Source of the DNA: an uncultured Acetobacteraceae bacterium
GTDB lineage: Bacteria; Pseudomonadota; Alphaproteobacteria; Acetobacterales; Acetobacteraceae
DNA: 64,000 bases
Direction: 5' to 3'
NCBI GenBank assembly: GCA_943912335.1
Contig: CALTUD010000019.1
Coordinates: forward strand, 11,043-75,042
Part shown: positions 1-8,241 of the stretch, in pieces
Position numbering within the stretch: position 1 is the first letter of the stretch
Layout: the number at the start of each line of letters is the position of its first letter
Made by a program: the position numbers and the translations under genes
Notes under the pieces: model-generated
The model's database searches: none
Seen by the model: the letters and a program-made list of their open reading frames with translations, nothing else
Told to the model about the DNA's origin: nothing

Positions 1-1
1 C

Positions 2-730
2 GCCGACACGCCCTACGCGAAGCTGCCGCTGCTTTCCGCCGCATCGCCCTTCAAGGCAGGCGGCGCGGGACCGGACAGTTTCGTCGATATCCCCGCCGGC
101 CCGATGGACATGAAGGATATCGCCAACCTCTACATGTTCGCCAACACGGTCTGCGTCGTGAAGCTGAACGGCGCCGAACTCCGCGACTGGCTCGAACGCA
201 CCTTCAACCTGTTCGCGCAGGTCGATCCGAACAAGAACGTGCCGCAACCGCTTTTGGCGCCGCAGCCGGCGAGCTATCTGTTCGATACCATCGCCGGGCT
301 GCGCTACGAGGTCGATCTCACTCAGCCGGCCCGCTTCGATCGCGACGGCAAACTGGTCGCACCGGACGCACATCGCATCAGCGCTCTGTCCCACAACGGT
401 CAGGCGGTGCGGCCGGACGAGGAGTTCCTGGTCGTCACCAACAACTACCGCGCCTCCGGCGGCGGCGGCTTCGCCGGCACGGGCGGCAACCATGTGGTGC
501 TGAACGCACCCGATCTGGTGCGCGACGTGCTGGTCCGCTTCATCACCCAGGCGCATACCGTGTCGCCGAAGCCGGACCCGATCTGGCACCTCAAGCCGTT
601 TTCCAAACCGGTCACGCTCGTCTTCGACGGCAACGCCGAGACTGCCCGCCATCTGGAGGGCCGCAACGACATCCACCGCCTCGGCGACGGGGAGGGCGGC
701 TACGTCCGCTACGGCCTCACCGTCGCCTGA
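2..730 (+). CDS. cpdB: 2',3'-cyclic-nucleotide 2'-phosphodiesterase/3'-nucleotidase, C-terminal part
   Basis: The reading frame is open from the left edge, so the N-terminal metallophosphatase domain lies outside the window. What remains (242 codons) matches the C-terminal 5'-nucleotidase substrate-binding domain: an LPLLSAASPFKAG stretch, then IPAGPMDMKDIANLYMF and a GAELRDWLE segment, all typical of CpdB/YfkN-type periplasmic enzymes. The SGGGGFAGTGGN stretch fits the nucleobase-stacking loop region. The family hydrolyses 2',3'-cyclic nucleotides and then 3'-nucleotides in the periplasm, releasing nucleoside and phosphate. It converges on a small lipoprotein gene 7 bp beyond its stop. Signal peptide and metal ligands cannot be checked here. 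Confidence 0.85.
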   Translation, partial: ADTPYAKLPLLSAASPFKAGGAGPDSFVDIPAGPMDMKDIANLYMFANTVCVVKLNGAELRDWLERTFNLFAQVDPNKNVPQPLLAPQPASYLFDTIAGLRYEVDLTQPARFDRDGKLVAPDAHRISALSHNGQAVRPDEEFLVVTNNYRASGGGGFAGTGGNHVVLNAPDLVRDVLVRFITQAHTVSPKPDPIWHLKPFSKPVTLVFDGNAETARHLEGRNDIHRLGDGEGGYVRYGLTVA

Positions 731-737
731 ACCCGCA

Positions 738-875
738 TCAGCGTGTGGACGGCCCGTTCACCGGGGCGCCCACCGCCTTGTTGGTGGTCTGCATTGCCGC
801 CGTGTCGATATTGCCGACGGCGGCACAGGCCGACAGGCCGAACAGAACGAGGATCGCGAAAGCGCGCGGCAGCAT
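738..875 (-). CDS. Small lipoprotein (45 aa)
   Basis: A 45-residue frame starts at the ATG at 875 with a GGAG ribosome binding site about 8 bases upstream. It encodes a signal peptide MLPRAFAILVLFGLSAC ending in a lipobox (LSAC), then about 28 polar residues. Size and layout resemble entericidin-type small lipoproteins, but I cannot assign it to that family with certainty. The mature part has no further cysteines. It sits tail to tail with the nucleotidase gene. Inference: an envelope lipoprotein anchored through the Cys at position 17; function unknown. The longer frame that contains it begins inside the divergent amidohydrolase gene and is not credible. Confidence 0.6.
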   Translation of the reverse strand: MLPRAFAILVLFGLSACAAVGNIDTAAMQTTNKAVGAPVNGPSTR

Positions 876-966
876 GGCTGATCTCCGAACGAGATAGGGT
901 TCGGAAGCGCAGCGTGCGGGGCGGGCCCGGGTTGCGTCCCGTCGGCGTGCCGGTCCACGCTGCCGC

Positions 967-2328
967 ATGGCCAAGCCCCGCTCGCTGCTGCTGAAGCGTC
1001 CCGATCTCCTGCTCACCATGGACGATGAACGCCGCGAACTGCCCGGCGCCTCCGTCCGGGTGGAAGGGAACCAGATCGTCGCGATCGGACGGGCGGCGGA
1101 AGGCCCGGCCGACCGCGTGATCGATCTTTCCGGCCATATCCTCCTGCCGGGACTGGTGAACACCCATCACCACATGTTCCAGAGCCTCACCCGCGCGGTG
1201 CCGGCGGCGCAGAACCGGTCGCTGTTCGGCTGGCTGCGCGCGCTCTACCCGATCTGGAGCCGCCTCTCCCCGGAGATGATCCGCGTCTCCACACGGATGG
1301 CGATGGCCGAGCTGATGTTGTCCGGCTGCACCACCAGCAGCGACCATCTGTATCTGTTCCCCAACGGCATCAGCCTCGACGATCAGATGGACGCCGCAGA
1401 GGCGACCGGCATGCGCTTCCACGCCGCACGCGGCGCCATGAGCGTGGGCGAATCGCAGGGCGGCCTCCCGCCGGATTCGCTCGTGGAGACCGAGGACGCG
1501 ATCCTGCGCGACACGCAGCGCATGATCGAGCGCTGGCACGATCCGCGCCGCTTCTCCATGCGCCGCGTGGTGGTCGCGCCCTGCTCGCCGTTTTCCGTCA
1601 GCCGCGACCTGATGCGTGAATCCGCGTCCCTGGCCCGCGTCACCGGGACCACCCTGCACACCCATCTGGCGGAAGACGCCGCAGACATCGCCTACAGCCG
1701 GGAACGCTTCAACAGAACGCCGGCCGAATATGCAGAGGATCTCGGCTGGCTCGGCGACGATGTGTGGCATGCCCATTGTGTGCGGCTGGACGATGCCGGA
1801 ATCGCCCGTTTCGCCGCGACTGGAACGAGAATCGCCCACTGCCCCTGCTCCAACATGCGCCTCGGCTCCGGCATCGCGCCGATCCGGCGCATGCTCGCTT
1901 CGGGCGTTCCGGTCGGGCTCGGCGTCGATGGTTCGGCCTCCAACGACGGGGCGCACATGCTGGGCGAGGCGCGTCAGGCCATGCTGCTGCAACGCGTTCT
2001 GCATGAGGGCCCGGAACCGCTGATGGAAGCGCGCACGATTCTGGAGATGGCGACGCGCGGCGGCGCACGGGTGCTCGGCCGTGACGATATCGGCGTGGTC
2101 GCGACCGGCATGGCGGCCGATCTGGTCGCCTTCGATCTGCGCGCGCCGGGATACGCCGGCGCTCTGCACGATCCCGTCGCGGCGCTGCTGTTCTGCGCGC
2201 CGGAGCGCGTGTCGCTTTGCGTCGTCAACGGACACATCACCGTCCTGGACGGCGCTCTTCTTTCCCTGGATCTCGGACGTCTCATCGATCAGCACAACGC
2301 ACTCAGCCGAACGCTTCTGGCCGGCTGA
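967..2328 (+). CDS. 8-oxoguanine deaminase-like amidohydrolase
   Basis: A 453-residue amidohydrolase-superfamily protein. It shows the metal-binding NTHHHMFQSL motif (HxH on strand 1), a TLHTHLAE segment (strand 5/6 His), a HAHCVRLDD segment, and a GLGVDGSASNDG motif carrying the late catalytic Asp. The GLVNTHHHMFQSLTRAVPAA and SGCTTSSDHLYLFPNG stretches are characteristic of the 8-oxoguanine/hydroxyatrazine deaminase branch (AtzB/TrzN-like). Known members deaminate 8-oxoguanine, guanine or s-triazine analogues in the cytosol. Length is normal for the family (about 450). No strong ribosome binding site is seen before the ATG. Guanine deaminase is an alternative. A role in oxidised-purine salvage is inference; a nucleotidase precedes it and a purine nucleoside permease lies about 21 kb away. 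Confidence 0.8.
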   Translation: MAKPRSLLLKRPDLLLTMDDERRELPGASVRVEGNQIVAIGRAAEGPADRVIDLSGHILLPGLVNTHHHMFQSLTRAVPAAQNRSLFGWLRALYPIWSRLSPEMIRVSTRMAMAELMLSGCTTSSDHLYLFPNGISLDDQMDAAEATGMRFHAARGAMSVGESQGGLPPDSLVETEDAILRDTQRMIERWHDPRRFSMRRVVVAPCSPFSVSRDLMRESASLARVTGTTLHTHLAEDAADIAYSRERFNRTPAEYAEDLGWLGDDVWHAHCVRLDDAGIARFAATGTRIAHCPCSNMRLGSGIAPIRRMLASGVPVGLGVDGSASNDGAHMLGEARQAMLLQRVLHEGPEPLMEARTILEMATRGGARVLGRDDIGVVATGMAADLVAFDLRAPGYAGALHDPVAALLFCAPERVSLCVVNGHITVLDGALLSLDLGRLIDQHNALSRTLLAG

Positions 2329-2374
2329 ACATTCGTTCACGGCGGTTTCGTGACGGCTGCGTGACCATTCCGTT

Positions 2375-2389
2375 GCAAAATCGATTTGC
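2375..2389. promoter_or_regulatory. Candidate operator dyad upstream of TonB receptor
   Basis: An inverted repeat with perfect arms GCAAA/TTTGC around a 5-base spacer lies about 67 bases before the receptor start, in an otherwise gene-free 127-base gap. The position suits an operator. GCAA/TTGC-type dyads are used by some alphaproteobacterial Fur/Irr-family regulators, so metal or nutrient control is possible, but the regulator is inference. Confidence 0.3.
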
Positions 2390-2455
2390 CGTTGCTCGTG
2401 CGGCGGCGGGACTTTAGCTCACACGCCTGTCATCGCCCGACAGGATATAACAACC

Positions 2456-4813
2456 GTGTTGTCCCGTTTCCTGCTTTCCTCCAGCGCTCTCTGCGCCACG
2501 CTGTCCTTGCTGCTGCCGATGGGACACGCCCAGGCGCAGACGACGCAGTCCAACGCCGCCAGAACGGCCAAGGACAATGAAACGGTGATGGTCGTCGCCA
2601 AGCATTCCGCGCGTTCTGCGGTGTCGCTGAGCGGCCGAGAAATCCAGAAGATCCTGCCAGGCATCAATCCGCTGAAGGCGCTTCAGACTCTTCCAGGCGT
2701 GGTCTACGAGACCTCGGACCCGTGGGGAAACAACGAACAGAACATCACCCTGTTCATCCACGGATTCAACGCGCAGCAGCTCGGCTACACGCTGGACGGC
2801 GTTCCGCTCGGCGACCAGAATTACGGCAACTTCAACGGTCTCTCGCCGCAGCGCGCCGTGATCAGCGAGGACGTGTCGCGGGTGACGCTGTCGTCGGGCG
2901 CGGGCGATCTCGCCACCGCGTCCACCAGCAATCTCGGCGGCACCATCGACACCTTCACCTCCGATCCGAAGAAGACATTCGGCGGACAGGTCGCGCAGAC
3001 CTTCGGCTCCTATGACACCTACCGCACCTTCGCGCGTGTCGACACCGGTCTGTTCGGTAACGGCAATGCTGCCTATGTCGCGTTCGCCAGACAGGATGCG
3101 CGCGCCTGGGACTTCAACGGTCAGCAGGGCGGCTATCAAGTCAACGGCAAGTTCGTGCACGAGGATTCGCGCGACAAGCTCACGTTCTATTTCGACTACT
3201 CAACCAAGATCGAGCCGAACGAAGACTCCACCAGCCACATCGCCGGCGAAACCAGCGCGCCCTACACGCGCCCGTTCTTCTACCCCGACTTCAACAGCGC
3301 GCTGAACTACCTCAGCGCCACCGGCGCCACGCCGAAATCCGCGGGCGCCAACTACAGGAACTACTACAGCGACGCCCAGCGCGAGGATGCGCTCGCCTAC
3401 GCCAAGCTCGATCACCACTTCACCGATAATCTGGTGTGGTCGAACCAGTTCTACTACCACCACGACAACGGCGTCGGCGTCGTCGCCGGCCCGATCAGCG
3501 CGGCCGGCCTTCCGGCCCTTTTCAACGTGTATTTCCCCGGCCAGAACCTGAAGCAGATCTTCGGCAATTCCGGTTACGCCACGCGCACCACCGAATATCT
3601 CATCAACCGCGGCGGCTATATCGGCGCACTGGACTGGACCCTCGGGCGGCACACGTTGGAAGCCGGGCTCTGGATCGAGCGCAATAGCTCGTCCGCGATC
3701 CGCCGCTGGTATCCGCTGTTCGCGAACGATCCGTCCACGCCCTATCAGCGTCCCGACGGCTCTCTGATCACGCAGTATTACAGCCAGGTCGCCGATACGG
3801 TCGTGCAGACCCATATCCAGGACGACTGGCGCATCCTGCCGACGCTGCAGTTGCAGGCGGGCTTCAAGAGCAGCCTGCAATATGCGAGCGGACAGGTTCC
3901 GGTTCAGCCGAAGCTCGGTTCGCTGGTCGGTTCCACCGGCATGCCGGTCGGCAACATCGACACCGAGATGGCGTTCCTGCCCGATTTCGGCGCGGTCTGG
4001 GACATCACCCATCACGAGCAGCTCTTCGCCAACATCCAGAAGAACGTGCGCCAGTATCAGGTCTATGGCGGCGGCGGTGCGTCGCCCTTCAGCGTCGGCA
4101 GCCAGGGCGCGTTCGATCTCTTGAAGCGGACCGGCAAGCCGGAAACCTCCTGGACCTACGAAATCGGTCTGCGCGAGCACCGCGACCTGCATTTCGGTCC
4201 GTTGACCGGCATCCAGGGCCAGGCCAGCTATTACCACGTCGATTTCTCCAACCGGCTGCTCAGCATCAGCCCGACGCCGGTGATCACCTCCATCATCGGC
4301 GGCGCCGCGATCCTGGAGAACGTCGGCAGCGTCACGACGGATGGTGCGGACGTCGCCGCCACCCTGCTGTTCGGCCCGCATTTCTCGATCTACGACGCGA
4401 TTTCGTACAACAAATCCGTCTACAACGATAACTACCAGTCCGGCTCCAGCACCGTTCTGACGTCGGGCAAGAACGTGCCCGGCACGCCCGCCTGGTTGAA
4501 CAAGAGCGTGATCGCCGCCAATTACGGTCCGTTCGATGCGCAACTCAGCGGCGACTATGTCGGCAAGCGCTATGCCACCTACACCAACGATCTGTCGGTG
4601 AAGAGCTACTTCCAGCTCAACCTCGAGGCGGGATACCGCATTCCGCTTCCGGCGCGCGCCTACCTCAAGGACATCTACATCCAGGGCAACATCACCAATC
4701 TGAACAACCAGAAAGGTGTGTCCACGGTCGTTGTCGGCGCCGCTTCCGGGACCTACAACACCTTCCCGATCCCGCCGCGCATGTATTTCGTCACCCTGTC
4801 CACCCATTTCTGA
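2456..4813 (+). CDS. TonB-dependent outer-membrane receptor
   Basis: A 785-residue receptor with a signal peptide (hydrophobic LLSSSALCATLSLLLPMG, cleavage near AQAQ), a plug domain (about residues 40-160, with LQTLPGVVYET and FIHGFNAQQLGYTLDGVPLG), and a long beta-barrel that ends in a terminal phenylalanine (VTLSTHF), as outer-membrane barrels do. The start is a GTG with AGGA about 10 bases upstream; a TTG directly after it is also possible. The gene is followed after 3 bases by a secreted glycerophosphodiester phosphodiesterase, so the two form an operon. That pairing suggests a phosphate-containing ligand such as a glycerophosphodiester (inference). The substrate cannot be read from sequence. 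Confidence 0.88.
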   Translation: MLSRFLLSSSALCATLSLLLPMGHAQAQTTQSNAARTAKDNETVMVVAKHSARSAVSLSGREIQKILPGINPLKALQTLPGVVYETSDPWGNNEQNITLFIHGFNAQQLGYTLDGVPLGDQNYGNFNGLSPQRAVISEDVSRVTLSSGAGDLATASTSNLGGTIDTFTSDPKKTFGGQVAQTFGSYDTYRTFARVDTGLFGNGNAAYVAFARQDARAWDFNGQQGGYQVNGKFVHEDSRDKLTFYFDYSTKIEPNEDSTSHIAGETSAPYTRPFFYPDFNSALNYLSATGATPKSAGANYRNYYSDAQREDALAYAKLDHHFTDNLVWSNQFYYHHDNGVGVVAGPISAAGLPALFNVYFPGQNLKQIFGNSGYATRTTEYLINRGGYIGALDWTLGRHTLEAGLWIERNSSSAIRRWYPLFANDPSTPYQRPDGSLITQYYSQVADTVVQTHIQDDWRILPTLQLQAGFKSSLQYASGQVPVQPKLGSLVGSTGMPVGNIDTEMAFLPDFGAVWDITHHEQLFANIQKNVRQYQVYGGGGASPFSVGSQGAFDLLKRTGKPETSWTYEIGLREHRDLHFGPLTGIQGQASYYHVDFSNRLLSISPTPVITSIIGGAAILENVGSVTTDGADVAATLLFGPHFSIYDAISYNKSVYNDNYQSGSSTVLTSGKNVPGTPAWLNKSVIAANYGPFDAQLSGDYVGKRYATYTNDLSVKSYFQLNLEAGYRIPLPARAYLKDIYIQGNITNLNNQKGVSTVVVGAASGTYNTFPIPPRMYFVTLSTHF

Positions 4814-4816
4814 GAG

Positions 4817-5956
4817 ATGAATGCGATGATGTCCTCGTCCAGACGTGCGCTTCTGGCCGGGGGCGTCTCGTTCGCCGCCGGTCTTGCTTCGGTTCGCGCC
4901 TCGCATGCGGCGGAACCGGACGCGACACCGTCCCTGGCGCCCAAGGTGCTGGTGATCGGCCATCGCGGTGCCTGCGCGCTGCGCCCCGAACACACACTTG
5001 CTTCCTATGCGCTGGCGATCGAAGACGGCGCCGATTTCGTCGAACCGGATCTGGTGCCGACCAAGGACGGCGTGCTCGTCGCGCGGCATGAAAGCAACAT
5101 TGCCGAGACCACCGACGTCGCGGAGCGTCCTGAATTCGCCTCGCGCCGCACCACGCGCACCATCGACGGCGTCACCGAAACCGGCTGGTTCACCATCGAC
5201 TTCACGCTGGCCGAACTGAAGACGCTTTGGTGCCGCGAGCGCCTGCCGAAATTGCGGCCGCAGAACACGCGCTACAACGACCAGTTCCAGATTGTCACCT
5301 TCGAGGAGATGATGGATTTCGTCGCGGCCGAGTCCGCCGCGCGCGGCCGTCCGATCGGCCTGATCCCGGAACTCAAATCCACTCCGTTCTTCCGCAGCGT
5401 CGGCCTGCCCACGGAAGACTTTTTCCTGCGTACGATGGAGCGCCACCGCACCGCCTTCGACGGCCCGCTGGAAATCCAGTGCTTCTACGGCGACAGCCTG
5501 CGCATCCTGCGCCAAAACCTCGGCCGCGCGCACAAGAACATCCGTCTGATGCAGCTCATGGATCAGCCCGGCGGACATTTCTTGTCCGGTCCCGGCAATG
5601 CCCGGTTCACCAGCTGGGCCGACATGATGGGTCCGCGTGGCCTTGTTGAAGTTGCCACCTACGCTGACGTCATCGGTCCCAACAAGGACGCGATCATCCC
5701 GCTCACCGCCGACAAACGCCTGGGAACCCCGACCGCACTGGTCCGCGACGCCCATGCGGCCGGCCTACTGGTTCACCCGTTCACCTTCCGCCCGGAGAAC
5801 CACTTCCTGCCTACGGATTGCCGCAACGGCGCAGGCGATGGCGCGCGCAATCCTGAAGGTTCGATCAAGGAAATCCGCGCCCATATCCATGCCGGGATCG
5901 ACGGCTTCTTCACCGACGATCCAGCCATTGGCCGTAAAGCGGTGGATCGGATCTAA
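4817..5956 (+). CDS. glpQ: Secreted glycerophosphodiester phosphodiesterase
   Basis: A 379-residue GDPD-family enzyme. It has the HRGACALRPEHT motif, the VEPDLVPTKDGVLVARHE metal-binding segment, and a late PFTFRPENHFLP stretch typical of periplasmic GlpQ-type proteins. The N-terminus (SSRRALLAGGVSFAAGLASV) looks like a twin-arginine or Sec signal, so action in the periplasm is expected. It hydrolyses glycerophosphodiesters to glycerol-3-phosphate and an alcohol. It starts 3 bases after the TonB receptor stop, so it is co-transcribed with it; a second ATG nine bases downstream is equally plausible as start. Together the pair looks like an organophosphate or phospholipid-breakdown uptake unit (inference). 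Confidence 0.88.
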   Translation: MNAMMSSSRRALLAGGVSFAAGLASVRASHAAEPDATPSLAPKVLVIGHRGACALRPEHTLASYALAIEDGADFVEPDLVPTKDGVLVARHESNIAETTDVAERPEFASRRTTRTIDGVTETGWFTIDFTLAELKTLWCRERLPKLRPQNTRYNDQFQIVTFEEMMDFVAAESAARGRPIGLIPELKSTPFFRSVGLPTEDFFLRTMERHRTAFDGPLEIQCFYGDSLRILRQNLGRAHKNIRLMQLMDQPGGHFLSGPGNARFTSWADMMGPRGLVEVATYADVIGPNKDAIIPLTADKRLGTPTALVRDAHAAGLLVHPFTFRPENHFLPTDCRNGAGDGARNPEGSIKEIRAHIHAGIDGFFTDDPAIGRKAVDRI

Positions 5957-6163
5957 GGTCTGTCACAAAGAACCTGTTTCTCTAAGAACGAAGAAGCAGG
6001 AAGAATTCTGTCCGTTTGAGTGCGGTGGCAGCAGCGCGCGTCTCTCAACGGATGGACGGCGACCTTATCGCCCCGTGCTCCATGGGAAATACCCACTGGG
6101 ATGATACAGAAAGGTCCGTTCCGGAGATACCGAAAGCTGTCGTCTATTAGCGGCGAAGCTTTG

Positions 6164-6227
6164 CCTCCCTGACCCGGCAACCTAAGATGCCGACGGGTTT
6201 CGGTGTCCATCTGCCACCGGTGGGAGG
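6164..6227 (+). ncRNA. Candidate structured 5' leader (three-way junction over the ribosome binding site)
   Basis: Directly visible pairing: CCTCCC (6164-6169) pairs perfectly with GGGAGG (6222-6227), which is the Shine-Dalgarno sequence of the next gene (GTG at 6236). Inside this outer helix lie two further stem-loops: ACCCG/CGGGT (6172-6176/6194-6198, extended by GCA/TGC) and CGGTG/CACCG (6201-6205/6215-6219). The joining strands are only two bases each. The result is a compact three-way junction in which the ribosome binding site forms the closing helix, as in translation-controlling riboswitches or RNA thermometers. No known class was recognised. It follows a 200-base gene-free stretch in which nothing else was recognised. 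Confidence 0.45.
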
Positions 6228-6235
6228 AATGGCGC

Positions 6236-6400
6236 GTGCTGGACGGGCTTTTCGATATCGTTGCCGGGCAGTCGACCATCGAGTTCATTGTGAAACGCTT
6301 AAGGAATCGACCTGATCGTCTTTTGCGATGGATCGGCTGGCTTGTTTCTGTGCTCGTCGCGCTGCTTTTTCTTGCCACGCTGGCGTTCGGTTTCGCCTAG
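6236..6400 (+). CDS. Small single-span membrane protein (54 aa)
   Basis: A GTG start preceded by GGGAGGA at optimal spacing defines a 54-residue protein. The N-terminal half is amphipathic and charged (VKRLRNRPDRLL), and the C-terminal half is one hydrophobic helix (GWLVSVLVALLFLATLAFGF). The ribosome binding site decides this start; an in-frame ATG 11 codons upstream would lie inside the leader fold. The basic segment before the helix predicts an N-in, C-out single-span inner-membrane protein. I do not recognise a family. The structured leader suggests that its translation is regulated. Confidence 0.55.
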   Translation: MLDGLFDIVAGQSTIEFIVKRLRNRPDRLLRWIGWLVSVLVALLFLATLAFGFA

Positions 6401-6439
6401 TCTGGCGCTGCTGATTTCCGATCCATTGTCGCGCATGGC

Positions 6440-6472
6440 GATGCGGGCGCCATGGTGAGGGCGCTCCGCATC
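6440..6472. terminator. Hairpin, candidate bidirectional terminator
   Basis: A 12-bp stem with one bulged T (GATGCGGGCGCC against GGCGC-T-CCGCATC) and an 8-base loop lies between the 54-aa membrane protein gene and the convergent DUF3309-like gene. There is no U-tract. Position and strength suggest a transcription barrier. Confidence 0.45.
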
Positions 6473-6509
6473 TGTCAGTGGGTAAGGCCGTCCTTCCCGG
6501 CCAGAAGTC

Positions 6510-6692
6510 TTACGGGCCGCCGGCGCCGCGGAACAACAGGATCACGACGACCACGATCAGAATGATCGGAAGAAGTCCGAGCCCGTTGAAACCGCGGCCG
6601 CCCGAGCGCGAACCGCCGTACCAGCCGGACCTGAACCCGTATCCGCCGCCGCCCAGGGCGAGGATCAACAGGATGATAAGTAGAAGAGTCAT
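6510..6692 (-). CDS. DUF3309-like small membrane protein (60 aa)
   Basis: The ATG at 6692 with an upstream GGAG box gives a 60-residue protein made of two hydrophobic segments (MTLLLIILLILALGGGG and LGLLPIILIVVVVILLF) joined by a Gly/Arg/Ser-rich loop containing GFRSGWYGG. This matches the layout of DUF3309 proteins (about 50-60 residues, two short membrane segments, aromatic/Gly linker). The function of that family is not known to me. The longer frame extending to 6842 overlaps the divergent gene and lacks its own start signals. Confidence 0.65.
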   Translation of the reverse strand: MTLLLIILLILALGGGGYGFRSGWYGGSRSGGRGFNGLGLLPIILIVVVVILLFRGAGGP

Positions 6693-6789
6693 GAACGTTT
6701 CTCCGAGTCCCGGCGAACGGAACGCGTGGAAGCCCGGATCGTTCGTCCCCGCAACGACATAACGTCGGATCGAAAGCACGGGCGAAACG

Positions 6790-7113
6790 ATGCCAGGTGA
6801 CGATGCTGAAACCTGGCTTCTGGAGGAGGGCGGCGAGGTCATCGAGCGGATGGTCGCCGAGAGCTATGCCGCCCTCTCGCCACGCGACAGGCTGATCTAC
6901 TGCCTCTGGGTCGCCGATTACGGCATGCGCAACGCCGGCAACCTCGTCACCGCGGCCGACCTTCACGCGCCCTTTCTGGACGATGGCCGCTCCGCCGCCC
7001 GGGAGCTCGGACTTCCGGTATTGTCGGCCGCATCCTCCCTCACCTCCGAGGAGCTCGAACGGCGCTATTTCGGTCTGTTCGACGGAATGATCGCCGAGAT
7101 CAAAGCCGAATAG
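6790..7113 (+). CDS. Hypothetical acidic protein (107 aa)
   Basis: A 107-residue soluble, acidic protein with no signal peptide. It has a helical N-terminus (EEGGEVIERMVAESYAALSPRDRLIYCLWVADYGMRN) and a C-terminal acidic helix. Codon use is like the neighbouring genes, which supports real coding. The ribosome binding site is weak. I recognise no catalytic motif. The gene ends 24 bases from the end of the convergent aminotransferase gene. Its 5' end is divergent from the DUF3309-like gene, so the 97 bases between them probably hold two promoters. Confidence 0.55.
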   Translation: MPGDDAETWLLEEGGEVIERMVAESYAALSPRDRLIYCLWVADYGMRNAGNLVTAADLHAPFLDDGRSAARELGLPVLSAASSLTSEELERRYFGLFDGMIAEIKAE

Positions 7114-7137
7114 CCGGGCCGGCCAGAGCGGGCGTTT

Positions 7138-8241
7138 TCAGCCCATCACCGCCTCGATCGCCTCCAGCACGCGCCGCATATCCGCGGCGTCGATCGCGCC
7201 GATGCAGCCGATCCGGAAACTCGGCTCCCGCGTCAGCTTGCCCGGATACAGCACGATCCCGCGCTCCTGCAGGCATGCGTAGAACGTCCCGAAATCGAAC
7301 GGCGGACCCGGATCGCGGAACGTCACGATGATCGGCGCCTGCAGCTCGGGCGGCAGGAAACACCGGAACCCCAGCGCCTCCATTCCGTCCACCAGCATGC
7401 GGTGCAGACGCGCGTAGCGCGCCCCACGTGCAGCGACACCACCCTCCGCGTCGAGCTGATCCAGCGCCGAATCCAGAGCCGCCGCCACCTGCACAGGCGG
7501 GGTGAAGCGCCATTGCCCGTTGCTGCGGAACCCTTCCGCCTGCGCATGCAGGTCGAGACTGAGACTATGCGCATTGCCTGCACAGCGCGCCAGATGCGAG
7601 CGTTCCGCCACCACGAAGCTGATCCCCGGCACCCCCTCCAACCCCTTGTTGGAGGATGCCATCACCGCGCACAGGCCCAGGCGCGACGCATCGATCGGCA
7701 GCGCGCCGAACGCGCTCATCGCATCCACAAGCAGGCGTCGCCCGTGTCGGCGCACCACATCCGCCACCTGCTCCACCGGGTTCAGCAACCCGCTGGTAGT
7801 CTCGCACTGCACCACCGCCACATCGGTGATGGTCCCGTCGGCCGACAGCGCCCGGTCCACAGCGTCGGGGTCGACGGCGTGGTCCTCGTCCCACTCCAGC
7901 ACGGCGTGGTCGCGCCCGATCCGGCGCAGTATCTCCACCATGCGGCGCCCATAGGCGCCGTTCACCAGCACGAGCGCGCGCCCGTCGCGCGGCACCAGCG
8001 TGCCCAAGGCCGCTTCCACCGCGAACGTGCCGCTGCCCGCCAGAAGCACCGTCTCGTGCGTGTCCGCACCGCCGGCCAGAGCTGCGAGGCGGCTGCGCAG
8101 ACGGCCGGTCAGGGCGATGAAATCGTCGTCACGCGAGCCCCAGTCGCGCCCTAAAGCTGCCCGCGTGGCGTCGCTGGTGGTCAGCGGACCCGGGGTGAGA
8201 AGCAGCGTACGGGGGTGGGGCGTGCTGATCGTGGTTCTCAA
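7138..8241 (-). CDS. phnW: 2-aminoethylphosphonate:pyruvate aminotransferase-like protein
   Basis: A 367-residue class V PLP aminotransferase. It opens with LLLTPGPLTTSDATRAALGRD, has a LLVDAMSAFG strand with the PLP-ring Asp (about residue 173), and an SSNKGLEGVPGISF motif whose Lys (about 199) would hold PLP. The SNKxxxGVPG pattern is typical of PhnW (EC 2.6.1.37) rather than of serine-glyoxylate enzymes. The start is a TTG with CGGAG about 10 bases upstream. The gene is divergent, by about 120 bases, from hpnL and a CDP-alcohol phosphatidyltransferase gene. PhnW can work in phosphonate breakdown (towards phosphonoacetaldehyde) or in synthesis of 2-aminoethylphosphonate. No phnX, pepM or ppd is visible in the window, so the direction is undecided. 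Confidence 0.7.
   Translation of the reverse strand: MRTTISTPHPRTLLLTPGPLTTSDATRAALGRDWGSRDDDFIALTGRLRSRLAALAGGADTHETVLLAGSGTFAVEAALGTLVPRDGRALVLVNGAYGRRMVEILRRIGRDHAVLEWDEDHAVDPDAVDRALSADGTITDVAVVQCETTSGLLNPVEQVADVVRRHGRRLLVDAMSAFGALPIDASRLGLCAVMASSNKGLEGVPGISFVVAERSHLARCAGNAHSLSLDLHAQAEGFRSNGQWRFTPPVQVAAALDSALDQLDAEGGVAARGARYARLHRMLVDGMEALGFRCFLPPELQAPIIVTFRDPGPPFDFGTFYACLQERGIVLYPGKLTREPSFRIGCIGAIDAADMRRVLEAIEAVMG

Noticed and set aside
709..2340. 543-codon open frame on the minus strand opposite the amidohydrolase
   Set aside because: A GC-rich antisense shadow: composition is Arg/His/Ala-rich without domains, and the opposite strand has clear catalytic motifs.
3200..5755. 851-codon minus-strand frame across the TonB receptor and GDPD genes
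   Set aside because: It overlaps two genes with full family motifs. Its translation is low-complexity Arg/Gly/Val and ignores gene boundaries.
6062..6182. Possible SAM-I riboswitch (CTTATC and GGCAACC words before the small membrane protein)
   Set aside because: The two words are about 110 bases apart instead of about 50, and the kink-turn and pseudoknot partners are missing. Only the local three-helix fold is retained.
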